NCBI RefSeq assembly: GCF_009765735.1
Contig: NZ_LMUW01000002.1
Location: 1-62,359, forward strand
DNA: 62,359 nt
Source: Xenophilus sp. L33
GTDB taxonomy: Bacteria; Pseudomonadota; Gammaproteobacteria; Burkholderiales; Burkholderiaceae_C
Direction: 5' to 3'
A program made the translations under genes and the position numbers. The notes under the pieces are model-generated. The model did not search any database and was not told the DNA's origin. It saw only the letters and a list, made by a program, of their open reading frames with translations. This document shows, one piece after another, positions 43,049 to 54,110 of this stretch. Each line of letters opens with the position of its first letter. The stretch's first letter is position 1.

Positions 43049-43744
43049 ATGAAATTCGTCGCTTTCGAGCGCGCCAAGCAGGGCACGGGTGCGAGCCGCC
43101 GTCTCCGCATCACGGGCAAGACGCCCGGCATCGTCTACGGTGGCGAAGGCCAGCCGCAACTGATCGAGCTCGATCACAACGCGCTGTGGCACGCCCTCAA
43201 GAAGGAAGCCTTCCACTCGTCGATCCTCGAGATGGAACTGGCCGGCGCCACCACCAAGGTGCTGCTGCGCGACGTGCAATACCACCCGTTCCGCCAGCTG
43301 GTCCAGCACATCGACTTCCAGCGCGTCGACGCCCGCACCCGCATGACGGTCAAGGTGCCGCTGCACTACAAGGGTGAAGAAGAGTCGCCGGCCGTCAAGA
43401 CCGACCACAACCTGGTCAACCACGTCATGACCGAACTCGAAGTCAACTGCCTGCCGGCCGACCTGCCCGAGTTCATCGAGGTCGACCTGTCGGGCCTGAC
43501 CAAGAACGCCACCGTGCACGTCAACGACATCAAGCTGCCGCGCGGCGTGAAGTTCGTGAGCCACGGCAAGGTCAACCCGGTGCTGGCCTCGGCCGTGTCG
43601 CCGCTGGTGGCCGAAGAGCCGGCCGCTGCCGAAGGCGCCGTGGAAGGTGCTGCCGCTGCCGCACCGGCCGCGGGTGGCAAGGCTGCCGCGAAGACGCCGG
43701 CCGCCAAGACCCCGGCTGCCAAGACGCCCGCCGCGAAGAAGTAA
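43049..43744 (+). CDS. rplY: 50S ribosomal protein L25/general stress protein Ctc
   Basis: A 231-residue long-form L25 (TL5/Ctc). The N-terminal 5S-rRNA-binding L25 domain (residues 1-95: [46 protein letters not shown]) is followed by the TL5 C-domain ([15 protein letters not shown]...[25 protein letters not shown]). The C-terminal tail of about 40 residues is Ala-rich with tandem KTPAA repeats ending KK, a disordered basic tail. The position between prs and pth is conserved in the group. It ends in TAA and is followed by a strong terminator. Confidence 0.95.
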   Translation: MKFVAFERAKQGTGASRRLRITGKTPGIVYGGEGQPQLIELDHNALWHALKKEAFHSSILEMELAGATTKVLLRDVQYHPFRQLVQHIDFQRVDARTRMTVKVPLHYKGEEESPAVKTDHNLVNHVMTELEVNCLPADLPEFIEVDLSGLTKNATVHVNDIKLPRGVKFVSHGKVNPVLASAVSPLVAEEPAAAEGAVEGAAAAAPAAGGKAAAKTPAAKTPAAKTPAAKK

Positions 43745-43787
43745 TTCGCTCGTGCCCACCGGCTGCGCGTCGATCGCGCGGCCACCC

Positions 43788-43822
43788 GGAAACGGCCCGC
43801 CCAGTGCGGGCCGTTTCCTTTT
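43788..43822 (+). terminator. Intrinsic terminator after rplY
   Basis: GGAAACGGCCCGC (43788-43800), loop CCAGT, GCGGGCCGTTTCC (43806-43818), TTTT: a perfect 13-bp stem before pth, suggesting that pth has its own promoter or relies on read-through. Confidence 0.85.
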
Positions 43823-43846
43823 GGGGCGCGCGCAATAATCGAAAAC

Positions 43847-44482
43847 ATGATCAAGCTGTTTGTGGGCCTCGGCAATCCGGGGCCCGACTACGAAGCCACC
43901 CGGCACAACGCCGGCTTCTGGTTCATCGATGCGCTGGCCCGCGACCTCAAGCTGAACCTGCAGCCCGAACGCAGCTACCACGGCCTGGTGGCGCGCGCCA
44001 CCATCGGCGGCCAGCCGGTGTGGCTGCTGGAGCCGCAGACCTTCATGAACCTGTCGGGCAAGTCGGTCGCCGCGCTGGCGCGCTTCTTCAAGATCGAGCC
44101 GGGCGAGATCCTGGTCGCGCACGACGAGCTCGACGTCGTGCCCGGTCAGGCCAAGCTCAAGTTCGGCGGCAGCCACGCCGGCCACAACGGGCTGCGCGAC
44201 ATCCATGCGCAGCTGGGCACCGGCGACTACTGGCGCCTGCGCATCGGCATCGGCCATCCGGGCGTCAAGTCGGAGGTCATCCACTGGGTGCTGAAGAAGC
44301 CCATGAAGGAACAGCGCGAGGCGATCGACGACGCGATCACGCGCTCGCTGCATGCCTTTCCGGCCCTCATGGCCGGCGAGATGGACAAGGCGACCTTGCT
44401 CATCCACACGAGCAAGCCGCCGCGTCCCAAGCCACCGCGGCGCGAGCCCGGCGGCGAAGGGGGCGCACCCGCCGCGGGCTAG
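43847..44482 (+). CDS. pth: Peptidyl-tRNA hydrolase
   Basis: A 211-residue Pth that recycles peptidyl-t[24 protein letters not shown] carries N10 and catalytic H20; [25 protein letters not shown] and [15 protein letters not shown] are conserved, the last with the substrate-binding Asn. The C-terminus has a Pro/Arg/Gly-rich extension of about 20 residues ([16 protein letters not shown]) beyond the usual end. ATG 43847 follows the rplY terminator by 24 bp. Confidence 0.96.
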   Translation: MIKLFVGLGNPGPDYEATRHNAGFWFIDALARDLKLNLQPERSYHGLVARATIGGQPVWLLEPQTFMNLSGKSVAALARFFKIEPGEILVAHDELDVVPGQAKLKFGGSHAGHNGLRDIHAQLGTGDYWRLRIGIGHPGVKSEVIHWVLKKPMKEQREAIDDAITRSLHAFPALMAGEMDKATLLIHTSKPPRPKPPRREPGGEGGAPAAG

Positions 44483-44515
44483 CGGAAGCAGGAAGAGAGC
44501 AAGGGAGACAAAAAA

Positions 44516-44971
44516 ATGAATCCGTCATCCAACCGCGTCGCCAGCCGCAGCAGCCTGCTGCTGGCCGGCGCCTGCCTTCAATGGGCCGCCTGGGCCGGCG
44601 AAGGCGCCGAGGTCAACAAGGGCATGGGCATCTGGCGCTGCGGCAACACCTACACCGACCGGCCCTGCCACGGCAAGCCGCTCGACGTGGACGATGCGCG
44701 CACCGAGACGCAACGTCAGGCCGCCGACGAAGCCACGCGCAACGCCCGCGCCAACGCCGACCGCATGGAGCGCGAGCGCCTGCGGCTGGAAGCCACGGCG
44801 GCCCGCAACGGGGCAATCCTCATCGACAACGCGCCGCGGCATGCGCCGCCGGGCGCGTCGAACGAGCGCAAGAAGCTCGAGCTCAGCCGGCCGAAGAAGA
44901 AGGACCCGAAGTTCGTCGCGCCGCACGATCCCGCGGCACCGAGCGACAAGAAAAAGAAGAAGCCGCGCTGA
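44516..44971 (+). CDS. Exported DUF4124-like protein with charged coiled-coil tail
   Basis: A 151-residue protein with a signal peptide (cleavage near residues 27-30, AAWAGEG). A short domain MGIWRCGNTYTDRPCHGKPLDVDDAR resembles DUF4124, with two cysteines probably forming a disulfide. A charged helical segment (about 60-100, RMERERLRLEATAARNG) and a Lys-rich tail (KKKDPKF and DKKKKKPR) follow. It is probably periplasmic; no function is known for this family. The stop abuts the convergent ferredoxin stop with no gap. Confidence 0.65.
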   Translation: MNPSSNRVASRSSLLLAGACLQWAAWAGEGAEVNKGMGIWRCGNTYTDRPCHGKPLDVDDARTETQRQAADEATRNARANADRMERERLRLEATAARNGAILIDNAPRHAPPGASNERKKLELSRPKKKDPKFVAPHDPAAPSDKKKKKPR

Positions 44972-46346
<1,375 letters not shown>

Positions 46347-46350
<4 letters not shown>

Positions 46351-47228
46351 GCGCGGTGTCGCCTGTCGTGCCCGATGCGGTGGCGCTGAAGCTGCCCGGC
46401 TTCTGGCGTCGCGCGCTGCGCCATCGCAGCTTCGTGATCGGCGCGGTGCTGACCCTGGCGCTGCTCGCCGCGGCCGCGCTGTCGTGGGTCTGGACCCCCT
46501 GGTCGCCCTACGACATGGACCTGCCGAGCAAGCTGCAAGGGCCAAGCGGCGCGCACTGGCTGGGCACCGACGTCTTCGGTCGCGACGTCGCCTCGCTGCT
46601 GCTGGTCGGCTCGCGCGCCTCGATCCTGGTCGGCGTGATCGCGGTCGGCATCGGCCTCACGATCGGCACCGCGCTGGGCCTGCTGGCGGCGGCTCGGCGC
46701 GGCTGGATCGAGGAGACGATCATGCGTTTCACCGACTTCACCATGGCCTTCCCGGCGATCCTGTCGGCGATCATGATGACCGCGGTGTTCGGCGCCGGCA
46801 TCGTCAACGCGATCGTGGCGATCGGCATCTACAACATCCCGACCTTCGCGCGCATCACCCGCGCCTCGGCCAACGCGGTCTGGTCGCGCGAATACATCGC
46901 GGCGGCGCGGGCCTGCGGCAAGGGCTCCTTCGCGATCACGATGCAGCACGTGCTGCCCAACATCTCGGCGGTGCTGATCGTGCAGACCACGATCCGCTTC
47001 GCGGTCGCCATCCTGGCCGAGGCGGCGCTGTCGTACCTCGGCCTGGGCACCCAGCCGCCGCAGCCGTCGTGGGGCCGCATGCTGAGCGACGCGCAGACCA
47101 TGATGTTCCAGGCGCCGCTGCTGGCGGTGTTCCCAGGCCTGGCGATCGCCCTGGCGGTGCTCGGCCTCAACCTGCTCGGCGACGGGCTGCGCGACCTGCT
47201 CGATCCGCGGCTGGCCCGTGCCCGCTGA
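46347..47228 (+). CDS. Peptide ABC transporter permease, DppC/OppC type
   Basis: A 293-residue permease starting at GTG 46347 (overlap GTGA). The N-terminal OppC-like region with one helix (about 25-48) is followed by LGTDVFGRDVASLLLVGSRASILVG, the EAA loop SREYIAAARACGKGSFAITMQHVLPNISA and the C-terminal ALSYLGLGTQPPQPSWGRML, all diagnostic. It pairs with the preceding permease. The next gene starts 10 bp after its stop, or overlaps it if GTG 47218 is used. Confidence 0.93.
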
Positions 47229-47238
47229 CCCAACCGCC

Positions 47239-48219
47239 ATGCCGCTGCTCGAAGTCGACGACCTCCACATCCAGTTGCAGACCCAGCGCGGGCCGGCCGA
47301 GGCGGTGCGCGGCATCGGCTTCTCGCTGGAGCGCGGCGAGACGCTGGGCATCGTCGGCGAATCCGGCTGCGGCAAGTCGATCACGGTGCAGTCGCTGATG
47401 GGCCTCCTGCCGGCCAGCGCGAAGGTGAGCGGCAGCATCCGCTTCGACGGCACCGAGCTGGTGGGGCTGGCCGAGCGCGAGATGGTCAAGCTGCGCGGCG
47501 ACCGCATCGGCATGATCTTCCAGGAGCCGATGACCGCGCTGAACCCGGTCCACACGATCGCCCGCCAGGTCGGCGAGCCGCTGCGGCTGCACCGCCGGCT
47601 GTCGAAGGCCCAGGCGCGCAAGGAAGCGCTGGCGCTGCTGGAGCGGGTCGGCATTCCCGACGCGGCTTCGCGGCTGGACGCCTATCCGCACCAGTTCTCC
47701 GGCGGCCAGCGGCAGCGCATCGGTATCGCGATGGCGCTGGCCTGCGGGCCCGACCTCCTGATCGCCGACGAGCCAACGACGGCGCTGGACGTGACCATCC
47801 AGCAGCAGATCCTCGACCTGATCCGCGAGCTGGTGGCCGAGCGCGGCATGGCGCTGATCCTGATCTCGCACGACCTCGGCGTGATCGCCCAGAACGTGTC
47901 GAAGATGCTGGTGATGTACGGCGGCAGCGTGGTCGAGAGCGGGCCGACCGCCGCGGTCTTCGCCGAGCGCGCGCATCCCTACACGCAGGGCCTGTTCGCC
48001 GCCCGCCCGGCGCTGGGCGCGCCGCGCGGCGTGCGGCTGGCGACCATCCGCGGCAGCGTGCCGGAGCTGGTCGACCTGCCGCCGGGCTGCCCCTTCGCCG
48101 GCCGCTGCGCCTTCACGGTCGACGCCTGTTCGACGACCCGGCCGCCGCCGGTCGCGTTGCCGCACGCGCACCAGGTGCGCTGCATCCGGCTGGACGAGAT
48201 CGAAGGGGTCGCGGCATGA
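47239..48219 (+). CDS. Peptide ABC transporter ATP-binding protein, DppD type
   Basis: A 326-residue ABC ATPase. Walker A is GESGCGKS (about 38-45), the Q-loop [14 protein letters not shown], the signature [15 protein letters not shown], Walker [13 protein letters not shown] and the switch His in LISHDLG. The C-terminal oligopeptide/dipeptide extension with CPFAGRCAF...C cysteines is present, as in DppD. ATG 47239 is preferred; an in-frame GTG at 47218 overlaps the dppC-like gene. It energises peptide uptake with the DppF-like partner. Confidence 0.93.
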   Translation: MPLLEVDDLHIQLQTQRGPAEAVRGIGFSLERGETLGIVGESGCGKSITVQSLMGLLPASAKVSGSIRFDGTELVGLAEREMVKLRGDRIGMIFQEPMTALNPVHTIARQVGEPLRLHRRLSKAQARKEALALLERVGIPDAASRLDAYPHQFSGGQRQRIGIAMALACGPDLLIADEPTTALDVTIQQQILDLIRELVAERGMALILISHDLGVIAQNVSKMLVMYGGSVVESGPTAAVFAERAHPYTQGLFAARPALGAPRGVRLATIRGSVPELVDLPPGCPFAGRCAFTVDACSTTRPPPVALPHAHQVRCIRLDEIEGVAA

Positions 48220-49019
48220 ACGAAGCGTTGCTCCAGGTCACCGATCTGGTCCGCCACTACACGCTGCCGCGCGAGAAACTGTTCTCGCCGGCGCCGGTGG
48301 TGCGTGCGCTCAACGGCGTGAGCTTCGAGATCCAGCCGGGCCGCAGCCTCGGCATCGTCGGCGAATCGGGCTCGGGCAAGTCGACCATCGCGCGGCTGGT
48401 GATGGCGCTCGACCGGCCGAGCGCCGGCACCGTGAAGCTGCTCGGGCGCGACCTCAACGCACTGCCGCGCGACGAACTGCGGGCCGCGCGGCGCGACGTG
48501 CAGATGGTGTTCCAGGACCCCTACGGCTCGCTCGATCCGCGCCAGACGGTGGCGCGCATCGTCGCCGAGCCGCTCGAAGCGCTGGCCGAAACGTCGCGTG
48601 CCGAGCAGCGCGAGCGGGTCGGCGAATCGCTGGCCGCGGTCGGGCTCCGTGCCGCCGACCTCCACAAGTACCCGCACGAGTTTTCCGGCGGTCAGCGCCA
48701 GCGGATCGCGATCGCGCGGGCGCTGATCACGCGCCCGAAGCTGATCGTCGCCGACGAGCCGGTGAGTGCGCTCGACGTCTCGGTGCAGGCCCAGGTGCTG
48801 AACCTGATGCAGGACCTGCAGCAGCAGTTCGGCATCAGCTACCTGCTGATCAGCCACGACCTCGCGGTGGTCAACCACCTGTGCGACGAGGTCTGCGTGC
48901 TGCATCGCGGCCTGGTGGTCGAGCGCGGCGCGCCGCAGCAGCTCTTCGCGCATGCCGAGCATCCCTACACGCGAGCCCTGCTGGCCGCGGTTCCGCGGGC
49001 CGAGCCCGCGATGATGTAA
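48216..49019 (+). CDS. Peptide ABC transporter ATP-binding protein, DppF type (short C-terminus)
   Basis: A 267-residue ABC ATPase. Walker A GESGSGKS, QMVFQDPYGSLDPRQTV, signature [15 protein letters not shown], Walker B LIVADEPVSALD and LISHDLA are intact, so it should hydrolyse ATP. It ends soon after HPYTRALLAAVP, without the C-terminal cysteine-rich extension (about 50-60 residues) usual in DppF; the reading frame simply stops there. The 4-bp overlap with the DppD-like gene indicates coupling. Confidence 0.9.
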   Translation: MNEALLQVTDLVRHYTLPREKLFSPAPVVRALNGVSFEIQPGRSLGIVGESGSGKSTIARLVMALDRPSAGTVKLLGRDLNALPRDELRAARRDVQMVFQDPYGSLDPRQTVARIVAEPLEALAETSRAEQRERVGESLAAVGLRAADLHKYPHEFSGGQRQRIAIARALITRPKLIVADEPVSALDVSVQAQVLNLMQDLQQQFGISYLLISHDLAVVNHLCDEVCVLHRGLVVERGAPQQLFAHAEHPYTRALLAAVPRAEPAMM

Positions 49020-49062
49020 CGTTCCATCCTTCGTCCCACCGCATCTCCCTGGAGCCCTGAAC

Positions 49063-50553
49063 ATGTTGAAACGCCGAACCCTCCTGACCACCGCCGCGCT
49101 CGCCACGGTGCCGCTCGCGCTGCCGCAAGGCGTCTTCGCGCAGGGTCGCAAGGATTCGATGGTGCTCGGCATGCAGCTGGAGCCGACCGGCCTGGACCCG
49201 ACCGCGGCCGCGGCCTCGTCGATCGCCGAGGTGGTGCAGGACAACATCTTCGAGACGCTCACCAAGATCAACGCCGACGGCAGCGTCACGCCGATGCTGG
49301 CCGAGAGCTGGGAAGTCTCGCCCGACCTGCGCACCTACACCTTCAACCTGAGGAGCGGCGTCAAGTTCCAGAACGGCGAGCCCTTCGATGCCAACACGGT
49401 CAAGTTCTCCTTCGACCGCGCCGGCGGCGAGAAGAGCACCAACAAGGACAAGCGCACCTTCGCCAACCTGAGCACCAAGGTGGTCGACGAGCACACGGTC
49501 GTGATCACCAACAGCGAGGTCGACCCCGACCTGCCCTTCCTGCTCGGCCAGGCGACCGCGATCATGGTCGAGCCCAAGAGCGCCGACACCAACGTCACCG
49601 CGCCGGTCGGTACCGGCCCCTACAAGCTCGACAGCTTCAACAAGGGCAACTCGCTCGTGCTGTCGAAGTGGCCGGGCTTCCGCGACCCGGGCAAGGCCAA
49701 GCTGAACAAGGTGACCTTCCGCTTCATCTCCGACCCGGCCGCCGAGGCCGCCGCGCTGCTGGCCGGCGACGTCGACGCCTTCCCGCGCGTGGCCACGCGG
49801 ATCGTTCCGCAGTTCGAGCACAACCCGCAGTTCCAGGTGATCCTCGGCGGCTCGCGCGCCAAGACCATCCTGGCGATGAACAACAAGCACAAGCCGCTGG
49901 ACGACGTGCGGGTGCGCCGCGCGATCTCGGCCGCGATCGACCGCAAGGCGGTGATCGAGGGCGCCGCCGACGGCATGGGCGTGCCGATCGGCAGCCACTA
50001 CGTGCCGGGCGCGCCGGGCTACGTCGACACCACCGGCGTCAATCCGTACAACGTCGAGAAGGCCAAGCAGCTGCTGGCCGAGGCCGGCGTGAAGACGCCG
50101 CTCGAACTGAAGATGACCTTGCCGCCGGTGCCCTATGCGCGCCAGGGCGGCGAGGTGGTGGTGGCCGAGCTGGCCAAGATCGGCATCAACGTCAAGGTCG
50201 AGAACGTCGAGTGGGCCCAGTGGCTGAGCGGCACCTACGGCAACAAGGACTACGACCTGACCATCGTCTCGCACGTCGAGCCCTTCGACCTCGGCAACTA
50301 CGCCAAGGCCGACTACTACTGGGGCTACCAGTCGAAGGACTTCGACGCGCTCTACGAGAAGATCAAGACCACCGCCGACGCCACCCAGCGCAACAAGCTC
50401 CTGGGCGACGCCCAGCGCATGCTGGCCACCGACGCGGCCAACGTGTTCCTCTACCAGCCGCAGTTCCCGACCATCGCCAAGAAGGGCGTGAAGGGCCTGT
50501 GGACCTCGATGCCGATCTTCGTCAACGACCTGTCGGCGCTGTCCTGGTCGTGA
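49063..50553 (+). CDS. Peptide ABC transporter substrate-binding protein (SBP_bac_5, DppA-like)
   Basis: A 496-residue periplasmic receptor of family 5. The signal peptide (RRTLLTTAALATVPLALPQGVFAQ) has a double Arg that hints at Tat export. The mature part has LEPTGLDPTAAAASSIAEVVQDNIFETL, PMLAESWEVSPDLRTYTFNLRSGVKF, FSFDRAG, VGTGPYKL and DVRVRRAISAAIDRKAVIEG, all typical of peptide receptors. It gives the transporter its specificity, which cannot be read from sequence. GGAG lies upstream of ATG 49063, and the stop overlaps the amidase start by 4 bp. Confidence 0.93.
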   Translation: MLKRRTLLTTAALATVPLALPQGVFAQGRKDSMVLGMQLEPTGLDPTAAAASSIAEVVQDNIFETLTKINADGSVTPMLAESWEVSPDLRTYTFNLRSGVKFQNGEPFDANTVKFSFDRAGGEKSTNKDKRTFANLSTKVVDEHTVVITNSEVDPDLPFLLGQATAIMVEPKSADTNVTAPVGTGPYKLDSFNKGNSLVLSKWPGFRDPGKAKLNKVTFRFISDPAAEAAALLAGDVDAFPRVATRIVPQFEHNPQFQVILGGSRAKTILAMNNKHKPLDDVRVRRAISAAIDRKAVIEGAADGMGVPIGSHYVPGAPGYVDTTGVNPYNVEKAKQLLAEAGVKTPLELKMTLPPVPYARQGGEVVVAELAKIGINVKVENVEWAQWLSGTYGNKDYDLTIVSHVEPFDLGNYAKADYYWGYQSKDFDALYEKIKTTADATQRNKLLGDAQRMLATDAANVFLYQPQFPTIAKKGVKGLWTSMPIFVNDLSALSWS

Positions 50554-51956
50554 GCACCGCACTGCACGACCTGTCGGCGCAGGCACTGCTCGCCGCCTAC
50601 CGCGCCCGCACGCTGTCGCCGGTCGAGGTGACGCGGGCGGTGCTCGAGCGCGTCGAGCGCTGGGAGCCGAAGCTGCAGGCCACCTACCTGCTGCGCCCCG
50701 AGTCGGCGCTGGAGCAGGCGCGCGCCTCCGAGGCGCGCTGGCAGCGCGGCGAGCCGCAGGGCCCGCTCGACGGCGTGCCGACCACCATCAAGGAAAACAT
50801 CGCGACCCGCGGCGATCCGCTGCCGGCCGGCACCGCCGCGGTCGACCTGCGACCCGCCGCGGCCGATGCGCCACCCGCGGCCCGGCTGAAGGAAGCGGGC
50901 GCCGTGATCTTCAGCAAGACCACGATGCCCGACTACGGGATGCTGTCGTCGGGCCTGTCGAGCTTCCACCAGCTGGCGCGCAACCCCTGGGACCTGAGCA
51001 AGACGCCGGGCGGCTCCAGCGCCGGCGCCGGCGCCGCGGCCGCCGCGGGCTACGGGCCGCTGCACGTCGGCACCGACATCGGCGGGTCGCTGCGCCTGCC
51101 GGCCGGCTGGTGCGGCATCTTCACCCTGAAGCCCAGCCTCGGCCGGGTGCCGATCGATCCGCCCTACATGGGCCGCGCCGCCGGTCCGATGACCCGCAGC
51201 GTCGGCGACGCCGCGCTGATGATGCAGGTGCTGTCGCGCCCCGACGCCCGCGACAGCATGAACCTGCCGCCGCAGGACATCGACTGGGCCGCCTTCGAGG
51301 TCTCGCCGGAACACCTGCGCGGCCTGCGCATCGGCCTCCTGCTGGACGCCGGCTGCGGCCTGCCGGTCGAGCCGGAGATCCGCGCCGCGGTCGAGCGCGC
51401 GGCGAAGGCGATGCAGGCGGCCGGCGCGATCGTCGAGCCGATGGCGCCCTTCATGACGCCGACCATGCTCGACGGCATGGACCACCTCTGGCGCATGCGC
51501 TCGATGGTCGACATGAACGCGCTGCGGCCCGAGCAGAAGGCCCGCGTGCTGCCCTACATCCGCGAATGGGCCGACAGCGCCGCCAGCTTCGGCGGCGAGC
51601 ATGTCTTCCGGGCCTTCAGCCAGTTCCACGCGACCCGGCTCGCGGCGGTGGCGGCCTGCGCGAAGTTCGACTACGTGCTCTCGCCGACCGCGCCCAATTC
51701 CCCGGCCGCGGCCGAGGCGCCCTCGCCCACCAACGACCCGCTGCGGCCGCTGGAGCACATCGGCTTCACCGTGCCCTTCAACATGTCGGAGCAGCCGGCG
51801 GCGTCGATCCACGGCGGCTTCACCACCGCCGGCCTGCCGATCGGCCTGCAGATCGCCGGCCAGCGCTTCGACGACCTGGGCGTGCTGAAGGTGGCGCGGG
51901 CCTACGAGCAGATCCGCGGCGAGCAGCGCCCCTGGCCGGAGCCGCCTGCCGCCTGA
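50550..51956 (+). CDS. Amidase-signature family hydrolase
   Basis: A 468-residue amidase-signature enzyme starting at GTG 50550 (overlap GTGA with the receptor gene). The catalytic triad is K81 (PTTIKENIATRG), cis-Ser S156 (KTPGGSSAGAG) and nucleophile S180 (GTDIGGSLRLPAG). These enzymes hydrolyse amides such as glutamine-like side chains or small carboxamides. Translational coupling to the transporter suggests it processes the imported compound in the cytoplasm. There is no signal peptide. The true substrate is unknown. Confidence 0.9.
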   Translation: MSTALHDLSAQALLAAYRARTLSPVEVTRAVLERVERWEPKLQATYLLRPESALEQARASEARWQRGEPQGPLDGVPTTIKENIATRGDPLPAGTAAVDLRPAAADAPPAARLKEAGAVIFSKTTMPDYGMLSSGLSSFHQLARNPWDLSKTPGGSSAGAGAAAAAGYGPLHVGTDIGGSLRLPAGWCGIFTLKPSLGRVPIDPPYMGRAAGPMTRSVGDAALMMQVLSRPDARDSMNLPPQDIDWAAFEVSPEHLRGLRIGLLLDAGCGLPVEPEIRAAVERAAKAMQAAGAIVEPMAPFMTPTMLDGMDHLWRMRSMVDMNALRPEQKARVLPYIREWADSAASFGGEHVFRAFSQFHATRLAAVAACAKFDYVLSPTAPNSPAAAEAPSPTNDPLRPLEHIGFTVPFNMSEQPAASIHGGFTTAGLPIGLQIAGQRFDDLGVLKVARAYEQIRGEQRPWPEPPAA

Positions 51957-51972
51957 GCCGGGAGGACGCGCC

Positions 51973-53310
51973 TTGACTTCGCACACCGACAGCCTCGGCA
52001 ACCCCGTCACCCTCGAAGGCCCGGCGAGCCTGGGCGCGATCGACGCCTTCGCGCTCGGCTTCATCTCCTGCGAAGCCGGCGCCGCCGACACGCTGGCCGC
52101 GGCCGACGACGGCAGCCCGCTGGTGCAGGCCTACTGCGCGACGCTGCACCTGTTCGCCGAATCGCGCGACGCCGCGGTCAATGCCCGGCCTTTCCTGGCG
52201 CGGGCGCAGGCGGCGGCGGTGCATGCCACGCCGCGCGAGCGCCGCTACATTGCCGCGATCGCCGCCTGGGCCGACGGCGACATCGCCCGCGCGATCGCGC
52301 TGCACCAGGAGCAGGCCCGCGAGCATCCGCGCGACCTGGCCTCGCTCAAGCTGGGCCAATACCACTGCTTCAACACCGGCGACTGCCCCGGCATGCTTCG
52401 GCTGGCGCTGGCGGCGCTGCCGGCCGCCGCCGACGTGCCCTACCTGCACGGCATGGCGGCCTTCGGCTACGAGCAATGCCACCTGATGCGCGAGGCCGAG
52501 GCCAGCGCCCGCCATGCGATCGCGATGCGGCGCAAGGAACCCTGGGCCCACCATGCGCTCGGCCACGTGATGCTGACCGAAGGCCGGCTCGCCGAAGGCC
52601 TGGACTTCATGCAGGGCGTGAGCGACAGCTGGACCGGCCTCAACTCCTTCATGGTCACCCACAACTGGTGGCACGTGGCGCTGTTCCTGATCGACCTCGG
52701 CCGCGACGCCGAAGCGCTCGACATCTACGACCGCCAGGTCTGGGGCGTGGCCAAGGACTATTCGCAGGACCAGATCGGCGCCGCCTCGCTGCTGGCCCGC
52801 TTCGAGCTGGCGGGCATCGCGGTCGGCGAGCGCTGGCAGGACCTGGCCGACCACATCGCGCGCCGCATCGACGACCAGACGCTGCCCTTCCTCGACCTGC
52901 AATACCTCTACGGCCTGGCCCGCGCCGGCCGGCCGGAAGCCGACCAGCTGCTGCGGCACATCGAGGCCTTCGCGCCCCAGGCGCCGGCCTCGACCCGCGC
53001 CGCCTGGGAGCGGGTCTGCGTGCCGGCGGCGCGCGGCCTGCTGGCGCATGCGCGCGGCGACTTCGCGGCCGCCATCGACGGCCTCGGCACGGCGCTGCCG
53101 CGGCTGGTCGAGATCGGCGGCAGCCACGCCCAGCGCGACCTGTTCGAGCAGGTCTACCTCGACGCGATGGTCCGCCACGGCAGCGAGGCCACGCTGGCGG
53201 CCGCGCAGGGCATCCTGCAGCAGCAGCGCAACGGCCAGCCGGAATCGCTGCGGCTGCGCCGGCAGGTGGCGGCGGTGCACCGGCGGCTGGGGCTTCCGGC
53301 TTTCGACTGA
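51973..53310 (+). CDS. TTC38-like tetratricopeptide protein
   Basis: A 445-residue soluble helical protein similar to the TTC38 family: an N-terminal AIDAFALGFISCEAGAADTLAAA region, then HATPRERRYIAAIAAWADGD, LASLKLGQYHCFNTGD, PYLHGMAAFGYEQCHLMREAE and the characteristic VTHNWWHVALFLIDLG. It starts at TTG 51973 with GGGAGG 11 bp upstream. Bacterial members often sit next to transporter and amidase genes, but their function is not known. It is the last gene of the transporter operon. Confidence 0.8.
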   Translation: MTSHTDSLGNPVTLEGPASLGAIDAFALGFISCEAGAADTLAAADDGSPLVQAYCATLHLFAESRDAAVNARPFLARAQAAAVHATPRERRYIAAIAAWADGDIARAIALHQEQAREHPRDLASLKLGQYHCFNTGDCPGMLRLALAALPAAADVPYLHGMAAFGYEQCHLMREAEASARHAIAMRRKEPWAHHALGHVMLTEGRLAEGLDFMQGVSDSWTGLNSFMVTHNWWHVALFLIDLGRDAEALDIYDRQVWGVAKDYSQDQIGAASLLARFELAGIAVGERWQDLADHIARRIDDQTLPFLDLQYLYGLARAGRPEADQLLRHIEAFAPQAPASTRAAWERVCVPAARGLLAHARGDFAAAIDGLGTALPRLVEIGGSHAQRDLFEQVYLDAMVRHGSEATLAAAQGILQQQRNGQPESLRLRRQVAAVHRRLGLPAFD

Positions 53311-53336
53311 AGCGCTGTCTTCAGGGCTTCAAGCCT

Positions 53337-54008
53337 TCAGGTCTTCAGGTGCCGGCTCTGGTCGTAGGTCGGCTGCGCCGGCATGTCGGCCAGGTGGCGG
53401 GTATCGGCCCAGTCGAGGATCTCGATGCGCTCCGGCGCTGCCGGGTCGGCGATGCAAATGCGGTTGAAGCCGGCGTTCGGGATGTCGCTGCGGCGCGGCC
53501 CGTTCAGGCCGAGGCCGTGCACCGTGCGCCAGACCATGTCGAGCACGCCGCCGTGCGTGACGACCAGCACTCTCTGCCCGTTGTGCGCGGTCGCGATGCG
53601 TGCCAGCGCCGCGATCGCGCGGGCGTGGAAGTCGATCGGCGACTCGCCTTCGGGCAGGGCGTGGTCTTCGCGGAACTCCAGCCATTCCTCCCAGGCGCGC
53701 GGGTGCAGTTGCTTCAGTTCGTCACCGCGCAAGCCTTCGGCCACGCCGAAGTTCTGCTCGCGCAGACTGGCGGTGGTCACGATGTCGAGCCCCAGCTGCT
53801 GCGCCGCCGGCGCCGCGGTCTGCTGGGTGCGCAGCAGGTCGCTGCTGATCAGCTGCTGCACCGGCTCGCCGGCCAGCCGCAGGCCCAGCCGCCGCGCCTG
53901 CTCGTGGCCGGTGTCGTTGAGGGGAACGTCGATGTGACCCTGGAAGCGAAGCTCGCGGTTCCAGTCGGTCTCGCCGTGGCGGATCAGGATGAATTCGGTG
54001 GTGGACAT
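53337..54008 (-). CDS. Histidine phosphatase / phosphoglycerate mutase family protein
   Basis: A 223-residue branch-1 histidine phosphatase. The RHGETDWN motif (R10-H11-G12-E13) gives the phospho-accepting His; SSDLLRTQQTAAPAA and the second catalytic His in VVTHGGVLDMVWR are present. Such small proteins may be cofactor-dependent phosphoglycerate mutases or broad phosphatases (GpmB or CobC-like); the short length favours phosphatase activity. It is convergent with the TPR gene and divergent from the alpha/beta hydrolase gene. Confidence 0.88.
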   Translation of the reverse strand: MSTTEFILIRHGETDWNRELRFQGHIDVPLNDTGHEQARRLGLRLAGEPVQQLISSDLLRTQQTAAPAAQQLGLDIVTTASLREQNFGVAEGLRGDELKQLHPRAWEEWLEFREDHALPEGESPIDFHARAIAALARIATAHNGQRVLVVTHGGVLDMVWRTVHGLGLNGPRRSDIPNAGFNRICIADPAAPERIEILDWADTRHLADMPAQPTYDQSRHLKT

Positions 54009-54110
54009 GACTGCCTCATTGTCCGCGCGGCGGATGACCTGTGTGAGTCCACTGCACAGGGGTTGACAGGCCTCGGCACGGGTGCAGGGCCGATCGCGGA
54101 GAATCCGCCG

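Noticed and set aside
43687..43740. Tandem repeats of about 15 bp at the end of rplY, possibly a repeat array
   Set aside because: They encode the KTPAA repeats of the long L25 tail, vary at third positions and are in frame. They are not CRISPR or a mobile repeat.
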